Assembly (NCBI GenBank): GCA_038501625.1
Contig: JAZAYU010000005.1
Span: 14,653,996 to 14,717,995 of the forward strand
Source of the DNA: Corbicula japonica
Lineage: Eukaryota > Mollusca > Bivalvia > Venerida > Cyrenidae
Reading direction: 5' to 3'
Length of the DNA: 64,000 bases
Shown: positions 1 through 10,676 of the stretch, one piece after another
Numbering within the stretch: the first letter of the stretch is position 1
How the letters are laid out: every line of letters starts with the position of its first letter
Position numbers and translations under genes: made by a program
Notes under the pieces: model-generated
What the model was told of the DNA's origin: nothing
The model's database searches: none
Seen by the model: the letters and a program-made list of their open reading frames with translations, nothing else

Positions 1-79
1 TGAGTGGCTGAAATGGCGACTGGTTGCCATTTCAGCCAATTAGATGCTTGGGATTTGAGACTGGTTTTAAATCTAATTT
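1..79. repeat. F1 foldback MITE, right half, cut by window start
   Basis: Carries the F1 centre (ATGGCGACTGGTTGCCATTT), CAGCCAAT and the arm GATGCTTGGGATTTGAGACTGG. The left arm lies outside the window. Confidence 0.75.
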
Positions 80-308
80 TTTTTTAATCTTCAGCACTGG
101 AGGGATGGAAGATTATAAGATATAAGCTTTATATTTTCTTGAATTTCAGTAGTATAATCTGCTTCAGATATATATTTTGTGAGTGTGAAGTCATTTAGTG
201 CTTAGGTAGAAAGTTGCATGCAGAGGCTTATATATTTGTCTGTAGTCCTTCTTACACTATCGTAGATAATTGTTAAACAAAATTTAAGGTTGCATATTGA
301 TGCAAATA

Positions 309-309
<1 letters not shown>

Positions 310-394
<85 letters not shown>
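310..394. repeat. (TA)n microsatellite
   Basis: An uninterrupted dinucleotide run of about 42 units. The apparent Tyr-Ile ORF across it is an artefact. Confidence 0.97.
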
Positions 395-397
<3 letters not shown>

Positions 398-430
398 CAA
401 GTTTGAGCTCTATGATTAACTGACAGTTTA

Positions 431-590
431 ACCATTTACTTCTTATCTTTGGGTTTTATTGCCTCTGAAACTCATGTAGATCCAGCTGGCACATTCATGC
501 ACTCTGATCAGGATCTACAATGTTTGCTTCTTGGTCAGAAAAAACTAAATAATCTTAAAGTGAACAGTATAGATCCAGATCAGATGAAAT
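431..590. repeat. F2 palindromic element, diverged copy
   Basis: Contains the F2 landmarks GTAGATCCAG, TCTGATCAGGATCTACA and a second GTAGA/TAGATCCAGATCAGATG. The ends are weak. Confidence 0.5.
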
Positions 591-754
591 GTTATTTCAT
601 ACTGACAGAACTATCTTGTTTAAAGTTTCCATTTGTATTGAAAAAATCAACATTGTTTAACTTATCTTAAAGTAAATAAAAAAATTAATTTTACTACATT
701 TTACCAGCTTGAAATGCTGATTCTTACTGTTGGTCTGTTTTCTTTATTTCTTAG

Positions 755-994
755 AATGAGCCGGTTTCACCAAGCAGAGCCTGTTCAACACTAAAGGGGA
801 TGACACCATCAAATAAATCAAGTACGCCCACCATTAAAATGAACACTCCTTTGTCGGCCATGACAGTTAAATCAAGTACACCTTTAAACATTGCAAGCAA
901 ACCTGGAACCCCTTCATCAAATAAACCAGGAACACCTTCATCAAGCTCAAAGCTGCCAGCGGCCAGACAGACAAGAAAGAAGTTACCTGTTTAA
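755..994 (+). CDS. Terminal coding exon of an unidentified Ser/Thr/Pro-rich protein (5' part outside window)
   Basis: The exon follows a pyrimidine-rich acceptor ending TTCTTAG at 754 and reads in phase 0 as NEPVSPSRACSTLKGM and onward to a TAA at 992-994, 79 residues. The composition is low complexity: Ser, Thr, Pro, Lys and Asn dominate, with repeated SSTP, KPGTP and TPSS motifs and a basic C-terminus (ARQTRKKLPV). Such tails are usually disordered and are common in cytoskeletal, spindle and nuclear proteins, but nothing here identifies the family. The upstream exons would lie left of the window. The start codon at 800 is only an internal Met. Non-coding sequence with an AATAAA at 1132 follows, consistent with a last exon. 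Confidence in the exon is fair; the function is unknown. Confidence 0.6.
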   Translation, partial: NEPVSPSRACSTLKGMTPSNKSSTPTIKMNTPLSAMTVKSSTPLNIASKPGTPSSNKPGTPSSSSKLPAARQTRKKLPV

Positions 995-1131
995 TAAATT
1001 GAATTTCCCGAGAGACAGTTTTATTTTATTAAAACATAACAAAGCATCACTGGCTTCAAAACAGATTCCTTGAAAGAGCATTTTCAAGAAGTGTAACACC
1101 AGGAAACTGTTTTGTGAAACAGTAAAATTTC

Positions 1132-1137
1132 AATAAA
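1132..1137 (+). terminator. Candidate poly(A) signal AATAAA
   Basis: The first clear AATAAA in a plausible position downstream of the stop at 994. Further AATAAA hexamers lie near 1685 and 1965, so the true 3' end may be later. Confidence 0.4.
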
Positions 1138-1252
1138 AAAGATATCTTCCATTAAATTAAATTCAAAAATGGAAAATTAAAGTTACATAAAAAAAAGACA
1201 TTGTTTCTAGAAAATATGTGTTGTGAGTAAGTAGAAAATGATTTATACATGA

Positions 1253-1398
1253 GCCCAAGATCATAAAACTAAATCTGGAGACCAGTCTCAAATATCAAGT
1301 ATCTGATTGGCTGAAATAGCGACTGGTCGCCATTTCAGCCAATCAGATGCTTGAGATTGAAGACTGGTCTCCAATCATAGTTTTTTTATCTTGGGCCA
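1253..1398. repeat. F1 foldback MITE, full copy (type example)
   Basis: About 146 bp and nearly palindromic along its whole length. It starts GCCCAAGATCATAAAACTAA and ends with the inverse, AGTTTTTTTATCTTGGGCC. The centre ATTGGCTGAAAT...ATTTCAGCCAAT forms a tight fold with a GACTGGTC core. It has no coding capacity. At least 20 full, half or diverged copies occur in this window in intergenic and intronic DNA, which is the behaviour of a non-autonomous MITE. The autonomous partner is not visible. Confidence 0.9.
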
Positions 1399-2296
1399 TG
1401 AACTAACATTTAAAATGTTGGAGATACTGTAGGCGTTTATATAACTCGAAGGCGGACGAGTTTGTCATTTTACAATTTGTGGTATTTATACTGCTGACCA
1501 ATGTGTTCATTTATTTTTGTCTTCATAATGGAGGTCAGTACATGACTTTTTAAGACTTACATGGGTTTTCATTGTTAAGGCCAGAATATAATTATTTGTT
1601 TTGGGAGTAACTTTCCTGTTTTTATCTCTCTCAGCTTTTGGATGGTATGAAATACCCCAAATATACCCATATTGTGGTTATAATCAATAAATTTAGATAA
1701 CCTTTTTGGTGATTGAAGAAATAAATATATTTAATGAAGATTGGGGTGATGGGAGGGTGGGAGTGAGTTTGGTTCGGTAATGAGGGTGCAGTCGGGAACA
1801 ATCTTTAAAACAACAATTCTCTTGGTATTACATATATATTTTTATTGATTTAATGCTTGCACATCCAGAACGACAAAACTTTTTTAAGCTGTTAATATTT
1901 TTTTGTCATTAAAAGGTAGCTGGTGTCACCATTGTGTGGTTCATGTTACATGTACTATTCGATGTAATAAATATGTTTTGGGAATTTCATACTACTGTTG
2001 ATTTGTTGGTGATTTTTGCTTATATTAATGCCGTCTTGTTCCTTCTTAAATTTTAATAAAAAAACAACATTAATTTGTCACATTATATGTCAGACAACCT
2101 TTATGCTTCCATTGTTTATCATATCTGTTAACTTACACTTTATATATTGTATAATTTTTAGTTGTTTTTTTTCTGTATAGAGATTAACTCCCTTTGATAT
2201 TTATACTTCAGAATACCTTACTTTGTATTTTTCTACTTAATTAGATCCTGATTAGAGCTGGCATTACATTTCATTCATTTAGATTTTACTTTAGGT

Positions 2297-2424
2297 CCCA
2301 AGATCATAAAACTAAGATTGGAGTCCAGTCTTAAATCTCAAGCATCTGACCAGTCTCCATTTCAACTAATCAGATGCTTGAGATTTGAGACTGTTCTCCA
2401 GATTTAGTTTTATAATCTTTGCCC
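2297..2424. repeat. F1 MITE copy, fused to the next copy
   Basis: Starts CCCAAGATCATAAAACTAAG and ends TTTATAATCTTTGCCC. The terminal GCCC is shared with the following copy, so the two are joined end to end. Confidence 0.85.
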
Positions 2425-2563
2425 AAGGTTATAAAACTGAGCATGGAAACCAGTCTCAAATCTCAAGCATCTGATTGGCTGAAATGGCAACCAGTCGCCA
2501 TTTCAGCCAATCAGATGCTTGAGATTTGAGACTGGTTTCCATGCTCAGCTTTATAACCTTGGG
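2421..2563. repeat. F1 MITE, full copy (CCAAGGTTATAAAACTGAG subtype)
   Basis: Near-perfect palindrome with GCCCAAGGTTATAAAAC and TTTATAACCTTGGGC ends. The arms use GAGCATGGAAACC rather than the AAATCTGGAGACC of the type example, which defines a second F1 subtype. Confidence 0.88.
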
Positions 2564-2660
2564 CACTTGTGTACTGGATAGGGATGTGCAATTAGAAGCC
2601 AAAATACCATTGAAGGACTGAGTAAAGCATGGAATGCTGGTAGAATATTCTTAACCTTTG

Positions 2661-2783
2661 CTGAAGATTATAAAACTGAGTTTGGAAACCATTGTCAAAT
2701 CTCAAGCATCTGGTTGCCGTTTCAGCCAATCATATGCTTGAGATTTGAGACTGGTTTCTATGTTAAGTTTTATAACCAAGGGC
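2661..2783. repeat. F1 MITE copy with internal deletion
   Basis: Both ends are recognisable, but part of the left half of the centre is lost (CATCTGGTTGCCGTTTCAGCC). Confidence 0.8.
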
Positions 2784-2805
2784 GATGGAATGTTAGTTGA
2801 TTATT

Positions 2806-3143
2806 CTTAACCTCTACTCCATAGATACACCTTTATTGACTGGACGAACAGTGTAGCTTTTTGATTTATTAGGATATTTCTGACAAATAGCACACATTGT
2901 AGATCCCGATCAGATGTCAATAATGCGCCAGCTGATCCTGGTCTGAAGGTTATAAAGCTGAGATTGTAAACCAGTCTCAAATCTCAAGCATCTGATTGGC
3001 TGAAATGGCGACCAGTCGCCATTTCAGCCAATCAGATGCTTGAGATTTGAGACTGGTTTCCATGCTCAGTTTTATAACCTTGGGCACTGATAAGCACTGG
3101 TTACACATGTGATAAAATTTGTATATATGGAGTAAGGTGTTAA
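2806..3143. repeat. F2 element interrupted by an F1 insertion
   Basis: The left end TTAACCTCTACTCCATAGAT and the right end TATATATGGAGTAAGGTGTTAA are inverse to each other and match other F2 copies. The F1 copy at 2943-3087 lies between them. F2 is therefore the older insertion here. Confidence 0.7.
2943..3087. repeat. F1 MITE, full copy, nested inside F2
   Basis: Complete palindrome from TGAAGGTTATAAAGCTGAG to CAGTTTTATAACCTTGGGCA, flanked on both sides by F2 sequence. Confidence 0.88.
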
Positions 3144-3400
3144 ATTTTGAAGAAACCTGTGTAAATTAGTCTCCATTTTGGATTAGGGAGATTTTCAACG
3201 AGAAACAACATGATTGTATGAAGAGGTCTTTCTCTTTTAATGGTGATATTATTTATATGTGTTCAACTTTAAATTCCATTTTTCTGCATTGTTAACAATG
3301 AAAATGTGAGCATTATGTTAAAAGTGCAAAGTTTAAGCATTGGGGAAATGGATGATAATTTCTGTTGATACCCTTTCATCCACATATTTTATTGCATTTG

Positions 3401-3560
3401 TAAACAGTGTAGATCTAGAACAGCCAGCGCATCCATGCCATCTGATCAGAATATACACTGTTGTTTTTTTTTTAAGATTCATTAGGTTATTTCTAACCAA
3501 AATGCAACCAGTGTAGATCCAGATTAGATGGCACTGATGTGGCGGCTTATCTGGATCACC
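3401..3560. repeat. F2 palindromic element, diverged copy
   Basis: Contains AGTGTAGATCTAGAACAGCC, CTGATCAGAATATACACTG and a second AGTGTAGATCCAGATTAGATG, the same order of landmarks as other F2 copies. Confidence 0.55.
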
Positions 3561-4228
3561 ACTAGTTGTGCATGCTTTAAAACATATGGAGGATATGTTA
3601 AGGATCTAATGACATTGTAAAGATATTTTACACACAGTTTTCTATCATCTAAACTGTGCAAAGGACCATGAAGATGTTTATAGTGGTTGTAAACACCTAC
3701 ACCCAAAACAAATGTTAAAACTTTTCTAAGAACAAGCCAAGATGTTGCCACTGGTTTTTCTTATACATTATTGTTTGGATCAGTAAAAATGTTGTTTGGT
3801 TCAAACAAAAAAAATAAATATGTGCGATATACATGTAGATTGTTTGTTATAATTTCACAGTAGCACCATTATAGATGTCGTATTCTGGCAGGAACCTACA
3901 TAATCCAGCTAGTCAAAGTCTGATCCTGTTTCGAGATATCAAAGATCGAAACCCAGATATTGTTAATCAGTGAACTAGAGTTTAGGAGGAGTTGATGCCA
4001 CAAGATTTGGAGGATGGACGTACAGACTGACGGGCGGACAGACGATTGCAACTATATATGCCTTCCACTTCGTGGGTACTTAAAAAAAGAAATTAGTGAT
4101 ATTGATATCCTTATAGTTTTGTCAAACGTGGCGAAACCCGCTGATCATCATCATTGGGAGAGTTGCTGTTGTGTGAGACTTGATCACAGATCCTGAAATT
4201 ATTGTGACTACAACTTGCAGACTGCTTG
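3561..4228. other. Intergenic, no gene seen
   Basis: AT-rich DNA with short ORFs only. No splice-supported coding signal or repeat could be recognised. Confidence 0.5.
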
Positions 4229-4434
4229 ACCCTTTACTCCATCTATACACATTTTATCATATATGCAACTATTGTTGATCCAGACCAGCCAGCACATTTG
4301 TGTCATTTGATCTGCACTGTTTGTTTTTTGGTAAGAAATAACATATTAAATGAAAAGGTTTACAATGCAAATCCTGATCAGATGGCTGATCTGCCCACGC
4401 CATAAAGGCTTATATGTATATATAGTAAAGGGTT
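4229..4434. repeat. F2 MITE-like element with inverted ends
   Basis: About 206 bp. The left end ACCCTTTACTCCATCTATAC and the right end TATATATAGTAAAGGGT are inverted copies. The interior carries GTTGATCCAGACCAGCC and CAAATCCTGATCAGATGGC. No ORF. This is one of the two clearest F2 copies. Confidence 0.75.
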
Positions 4435-5118
4435 AAACGAAATTAAAAACGGAAAAACTTTAAATTAATAATTGTTCTTTCTCCCAACAATATATAGATC
4501 TTCTAGATATGACTACGCTGACAAAAGCGCCCCCCCCCCACCACACACACACCGCCACCACCACCCGGAAAAATGAACAGTGGAACCAAACCTTGGTGAA
4601 CAAAAACAACTTCTTGATGCAAATATAATTATAAAAAGCTGTTGTTAAAAGCAAATGTTAGTTTGAGTCAGTTCTATCCCCGGTTCGTCCATCCGTACAC
4701 TACATCGGCCGTAGTATATGCCCCCCAAACTGCTCACACATGTACTTTTTGCGGTACTGACGTATTGCTGTGTTAGGCATCGAGGTGTTTATATCCATAG
4801 CAATGCTTATCAAAGTTCTAATTAAAGAAATTCGACTGAATTGAGTCAACGGTTTTAGTGTTCGTTATATATGCAGAAGTGCCAAAAAATTGCAAAACCA
4901 GCTCAACTGTGTTTATTATGTTACTGTCTCTAAACTACGATACCTTAAAACTAGAACTTTGCTAAGAATTTATAACATTACAAATTGAGTATATTAAGAG
5001 TGGGGATAGGTGTGGGGGTTTAGGTTATAGGATGAAGGGTTTGGGGAAAAGGAAATGAGTGGGAGAGTAGGCGAGGTTGAAGAGGAGATAACGGAGAGAG
5101 AAATATTTTTAACTATTT

Positions 5119-5212
5119 CTGGAGACCAGTCTCAAACCCCAAGAATCTAATTGGCTAAAATGGCTTGAGATAAGAGACTGGTCTCCAATCATAGTTTTAT
5201 TATCTTGGGCCA
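5119..5212. repeat. F1 MITE, internally deleted copy
   Basis: Left arm GGAGACCAGTCTCAAACCCC, shortened centre, and right arm GAGACTGGTCTCCAATCATAG ending TTATCTTGGGCC. Confidence 0.8.
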
Positions 5213-6010
5213 AATTTTTTACCAAACCCACCAAAAGATTAATTAGAAAAAGAGGAAGAATTATATGAATAAATTACCATGGTTTAAAAAAGAAACTATA
5301 ATGATCTGAAATGCAATCCAAGAGCGACCACGTAATATGTGATAAGGCGGGTACCAGGGCTCATAATTTACGATTATCTTTATAAATATTTGCGCTTTGT
5401 AGCGCTAATCAGAATCGAAAAAGAAATTAAAACCTAAAAACAAATATTTTTTTTTAACTTTATGCATCAAAGAAATTTCTCTCTCATGGGATCATGACAT
5501 CGTGTGGGAATACATTGTCACCTGTTTAATTCAAAACATTTTAAAGCGAACTTATTTTCTTTTACAATTTCAAGTAAGAATACAAAATATACAGGAAGAC
5601 AATCCAGGCCCAGTTCTTAGGTCCGCCTTTTAGAAATCTTGCATTCGACCCTGTAGGTCCTTGTTATATGGTAAGTGCCGAAAAACAACGAGTGTCTTAT
5701 TCGGAAGACCTTCGAACAGAATGCAAACTTTTCTTGTACCTGGTTATTTCAATACTGTTGTATTAGTATATTTCGCTCGAGTTAAATTTTCGCGTAGATT
5801 TCGTTAAGAATTGAACTTTAAATCAAACCCTAGCGAATCATAACTATGCAATATCTTAAACAAGAGGATAATAAAAAATGCGCAAATTTATGCCCCCCCC
5901 CCCCCGCCCTACGCGAAAATGTTATTTTAAGCTTCTGCGCAAAAATTCGTCCTTGCAAAAATACATGTCTGTCATTGTAGCGCGCTTACTTGTCAGACGC
6001 GATAAAAAAA
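5213..6010. other. Intergenic, no gene seen
   Basis: Contains a poly(C) run near 5893-5905. The short ORF starting at 5878 runs through that homopolymer and has no other support. Confidence 0.5.
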
Positions 6011-6349
6011 GTTTCCTGCATCGGTCAAATACTAATTTAATTCAAAGTATAAGGAAGGTTCCTGCATTAGTCAATGACTGATTTGATTCAAATCACAAGG
6101 AATGTTCCTGCATTGATTTGAATCAAATGACAATGAAGGTTCCTGCATTAGTCAATGACTGATTTGAATCAAATGACAAGGACGGTTCCTGCATTAGTCA
6201 ATGACTGATTTGAATCAAATGACAAGGAAGGTTTCTGCATTAGTCATTGACTGATTTGAATCAAATGACAATGAAGGTTCTTGCATTAGTCAATGACTGA
6301 TTTGAATCACGTGATAAAGCAAGCAATTTCATTAGTCAATGACTGACAA
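6011..6349. repeat. 46-bp tandem repeat array
   Basis: About seven copies of a 46-bp unit beginning GTTCCTGCATTAGTCAATGA. Start points at 6058, 6104, 6139, 6185, 6231 and 6277 give a 46-bp period with one 11-bp deletion. Each unit holds two small palindromes, AGTCAATGACT and GATTTGAATCAAAT. Confidence 0.92.
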
Positions 6350-6844
6350 GAGCATCTTCTGAAAACACACAAAAAACAAATTTGTACTACGATCATAAAA
6401 CACTTCCGTAGACACAACGTACATGCTCGTCGCGGGACCGTTTGAACTATATTTTTAGCCAAAGTGAAAGGGTCCACTTATCAATAAAAACACGGAATGT
6501 AAATATGGTTCAAATTTAGTGATAGTTCTGATCGAGTATCTATCAACACGGGAAACAACTACTGATGTAAATAATTTCTATTGTATTTGAGTTGTCTCCC
6601 TTTTAGGGTTTTCGTTTAAATGGGAAATAACTACTGCCGTATAAAATATTTTTTAAATTCGAGTTGCCTCCCATACTCATTTCGTCACGTGACAATTTCA
6701 ATGTCCGTAGAAAAGATTATGTTTGTATTGCGCTTTCATAAAGAAACCCCAGTCATACGATCGGAAATTCCCACCCAATACTCTTTATGTTAATCCAAGC
6801 CTTAAACCTGTTGTTAGTTTGAGACTAACTTATTTCAAAGCTTA

Positions 6845-6899
6845 AAATGCTTGAGATTTGAGACTGGTCTCCAATCTCAGTTTTATGAGCTTCGGCCAT
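6845..6899. repeat. F1 MITE, solo right half
   Basis: Only ATGCTTGAGATTTGAGACTG through TCCAATCTCAGTTTTATGAG is present; no left arm is visible upstream. Confidence 0.75.
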
Positions 6900-7002
6900 G
6901 ATTGTTTGTGTTTTACTTAGAAGTTCAATAGATAATGTTGATGAAAGATTAATCTATCGTTTAAAATTCTACTCAATGCGTATGTAAGACTTGTACTGCC
7001 TT

Positions 7003-7100
7003 TGCGATCAGGGTAGATCCAGATCATCCACCCAGTCTGATCAGGATATACAATAGTCGCTTTTATAGATTCATTTTGGGTGTTAATGACCATGAAGCGA
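7003..7100. repeat. F2 fragment
   Basis: Contains GGGTAGATCCAGATCATCC and GTCTGATCAGGATATACAAT, the F2 core landmarks. Confidence 0.5.
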
Positions 7101-8194
7101 CACGGCGTGAACTTAATTTTGCAGTTAAACAATCAAATTGGCCTCCTAAGCTTAGTGTATGATATCTGGATGTACTGTTATAAAAACAGTTGCACGAGGA
7201 AAGCATGAAAATACAGCCTATGATTGAATAGTCTGTTCTTTTTCATTTGAATAAAAGCATTCGATTTCGCGTCCATCAAATATTATTTGTCCGCTGGCTT
7301 AGGCCAATTCTGTTAAAATAGCACGAATTCTGCACTTTTTAAAGCATGGCCGCCATTACGGGTTTTAGTTGTGAGATGCGAGAAACATTTTCAGAACCTT
7401 TCCGTAAGTAAATATTTGTTATCTTTTTCTTTGTCCGCCCGTGTGTATGTCTGTCTGTATTCAAACGGTAGCCAGGTTGAGCCAGGCTGAGATCTTTAGG
7501 CGATATTCGATCTTTACGCAGGATTTCACGATATTTCAGAACTTACCTTGGAAGGTAAAAGTTGCGAATTCTTTGAAAATAAATTAAATATCGTTTTACT
7601 CGGGGTATTTGTTTTCAAGTATTTTATTTACTATAAACCACGTGTATTGCGCAATTCTTGCCAATTTGTCACTGAAATATACACCACATTCTATAATTAA
7701 AACAGCGCGAATTTTGACAGGTGCTTCCTGAGAATTCCAGTTCGGACCAGTTTGTTGTCTTCTGCTGCAGATGCCAATGTTGGATGGAGTTATTGAGCCG
7801 CGAAAGATTTAAACGGTAGGAATTTTAAATTTTATTTATATGTTATTGAGGGAATAAGTGCAAATTTTGACAATTTAATTGATAACAGTAAATCTTTGAA
7901 ATTTTAAGTTAGTTTTGGTCCAATTACAGAATAAAGTGGTTGTTTGCAACAAATTTTCACGGATGAAATGTTTAGCAAACATAAACGGATTTGGATGGTC
8001 GTAAGACATTAGCCTACATTGTATTGAAATTAGACATAACCTACAAACATAATGTAGTGCCATGAACATCTGAATCCGGCGGTCGTCGGTTCGATCACTT
8101 GGCAGCCGTCTTTTTTTGTTACAATGTGGTTTTTGTCGAGCTCGCTTGTAGTGAGGTCGACTTGGTTGTCACATTGGCAGTTCAGAGTATGTGC
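7101..8194. other. Intergenic, no gene seen
   Basis: No supported gene. A sequence near 8078-8100 resembles a Pol III B box (CGGTTCGATCAC), but no A box could be placed upstream. Confidence 0.4.
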
Positions 8195-8450
8195 GTGCGT
8201 TAGTGCTTCCGTCCGTTGGTGCGTCCGTCTGGCTTTGTTCGGCTTATAACTTTAACACGGATTGAACAATATTGTTTATATTTGTCATTAATGTCTCGAT
8301 GAGACGGAGCGTCTAGTGCAAATCCCATGTTGACATCTTAAATGTCAAGGTCACAGGGGGCAAAGGTCATGTGAAAGATTGTCCGGCCCATAACTTTAAA
8401 ATGCATTGAGCAATCTTGTTTATATTTGGCTTGAATATTCTTTTAAACAT
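8195..8450. repeat. Two diverged tandem copies of a dispersed repeat
   Basis: The phrase GGCTTATAACTTTAACACGG then ATTGAACAATATTGTTTATA recurs as GGCCCATAACTTTAAAATGC then ATTGAGCAATCTTGTTTATA about 150 bp later. Noncoding. Confidence 0.5.
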
Positions 8451-9132
8451 TTTCAGTTATGCTCAGTTCAGACAGAAGAGTAAGTTCAGACGGATGTGTC
8501 AAGTCAGACTTAAGTGTCTCGGTTCGGGCAGAAAATGGCGCTTTTGACTGGCTGTAATACTTAACCAATGTTGAAGTCGAGGGAGCGATGGTGCACTTTG
8601 ATGTTTGAATTTTGGGTATGTTTTTTATCACACTTCACCAAATTATACAATGTAATATCAATATTCTGTTACTTCGCCGCATGATATCCTTGATCAGATA
8701 GTTGTCTGTTAATTTAGTCATGTTCCTGAGACTCTAGGTACTCTGTTAAGTAAGCCAACTTAACCTCATGATTCTAAGACTTTAGGTACTCGGTAATCTG
8801 TTAATTAGCCAACTCTACATCATGATTCTGAGACTGTAGATATTCGATTAAGGCTTTCTAGTTGCAATAAGGGGCACTGACAGTTTTATTTATGTGTTTC
8901 TTTGCAAACATTTTACCATCAAATTTACACAAAAATTGGCAGTAAAATTCCTAAAATTGACATTTTGAGTAAAACCCAGGAATAAGTAAAATTACACTGC
9001 TGAAATGAAACACAACAATAGCTTATGCAGAGAAGCCTATTGCAGCAAATGAAACAAATAATACTACAAAAAAATATTTGTTAATATTGACAAATGTGCT
9101 AAAGTATTACCTTCGGATTTCAGTAAATGAAC

Positions 9133-9380
9133 TAACCTTTTACTCCATATATACTTGTTTTATCGCAACTATGTGCAACTAGTGTAGATCTAGATCAGCT
9201 AGCACATCCGTGTCGTCTGACCTGGATCTTCAATAGTTGCTTCTTGCTAAAAAATCACATTAACGAATCTTAAAGCCAACAATGTGATTCCTGATCCGAT
9301 GGCAAGGATTTGCCTGCTGATCCTGATGTACACTTTTCGCCATGGGATAACAACCATATCCCATGGAGTAAATTCTTAAC
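9133..9380. repeat. F2 MITE-like element with inverted ends
   Basis: Left end TAACCTTTTACTCCATATAT; right end CCCATGGAGTAAATTCTTAA is its inverse. The interior has GTGTAGATCTAGATCAGC and ATTCCTGATCCGATGGC. A short ORF from 9310 crosses the right end and is not credible. Confidence 0.75.
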
Positions 9381-9634
9381 ACTCTCAGCTTATGTTATTC
9401 GTGTATTAGTGCTTAATGTACACGTAAAAACTCCTCCATTTTCATGTTGTTGTTTTTTTTCTGTACAGCACAAAAAAGCAACCCGTTTGTACGAAATTAA
9501 ACAGCCTTTATCTGCTAAACGTAAAGAAGAGACTTACTTAAAATGTTTTTTTTTATGTTTGCAGATTTTCATAGAAGATTTCAAGTGTCGAGAACCAGGC
9601 CCACAGTGTACCAGAATAAAACATCATGTGTTTA

Positions 9635-9715
9635 TGACTTAGTATGAGGACAATTATACTTGTGACTTAGTATGAGGACAATTATACTTGTGACTTAGTA
9701 TGAGGACATTCATAC
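9635..9715. repeat. 28-bp tandem repeat, three copies
   Basis: TGACTTAGTATGAGGACA followed by ATTATACTTG occurs at 9635 and 9663, with a third diverging copy at 9691. Confidence 0.9.
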
Positions 9716-10417
9716 TAAATTGTGATTTGTGTATGAGACATTCATACATAGTGTTGTGTTATTCATTGGAAGGACTTGCTTCAAGATAGGCAAGACCATT
9801 AGAAGTCCTGTGAGTACAACCTGTTTTATGGGGTATTAAGATATTTTGACATTGAGCAATCAACAATTGATTTTAAGTTAATAATTGTTATATAATTATT
9901 TGATAGCACTTACGCTATCTTAAGCTGCTTAAATGTCAGAATATCTTTTTATCTAACTAAATGACGTCATAACCTTAACCACTGTGAAATTTGATGATAT
10001 CCTATGTATGCCATGTCTTAAACTTTCAGAATAATTACCACTGTATCCTTTTATGCTAGAAAATTGCACATCATTTGTAGATAGATGCATACTATTGTTA
10101 GTTAAGCAGTGCAGTCCATTGCTAGCGAAGCAAAAGCAAACAATTGCTTGATATGCAAATATGTGTTGGAAAAGGCGCATCATTGATAATTTGGCAAATC
10201 CACATTATTGGCAGACATTGCTTGTTACACAAAAGCACAGCCTTGCTTGCTGGAAAGGCTCACCACTTGCTTGTAAGTCAAGGCAGATAACTCGTTGTTT
10301 GTTGGAAAACACAGAATTGGCGTGTAAGTCTAATTGTAGATGGCCACTTTGCTAGTCAGGAATAGCACTATTGCCAATTAGACTAAGACATAGATAGCAT
10401 TGATATTGTTAAATATT

Positions 10418-10676
10418 GGAAGTCGTCGGTTACTTGATGGTGTTTGCTTCAAAGTTGTCAGTCAATTGATGATGTCAAACATTTTGAGTTGTTGGTTACT
10501 GGATGATGTCGGCTACAGAGTTGTCAGTTACTTGATGTTATCAAATATCGGGAGTTGTCGGTTACTTGATGACGTCGGCCACAAAGTTGTCCGTTATTGG
10601 TAGTTATCAATTATTGGAAGTTGTCGGTTACTTGCTGATGTCCGCTACAAAGTTGTCAGTTACTTGATGATGGCAT
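10418..10676. repeat. 66-bp tandem repeat, four copies
   Basis: Copies start at 10418, 10484, 10550 and 10616, exactly 66 bp apart. Each is itself two related 33-bp halves beginning GTTGTCGGTTACTTGATGA and GTTGTCAGTTACTTGATG. The period is a multiple of three, so short ORFs are open through it by chance. Confidence 0.9.

Noticed and set aside
202..435. 77-residue minus-strand ORF with a Tyr-Ile run
   Set aside because: It is the (TA)n microsatellite read through in one frame.
8078..8100. Possible tRNA B box
   Set aside because: No A box or tRNA-like fold could be placed at the right distance.
9310..9642. 110-residue plus-strand ORF
   Set aside because: It begins inside the end of an F2 element, lacks any domain, and has codon use like the surrounding noncoding DNA.
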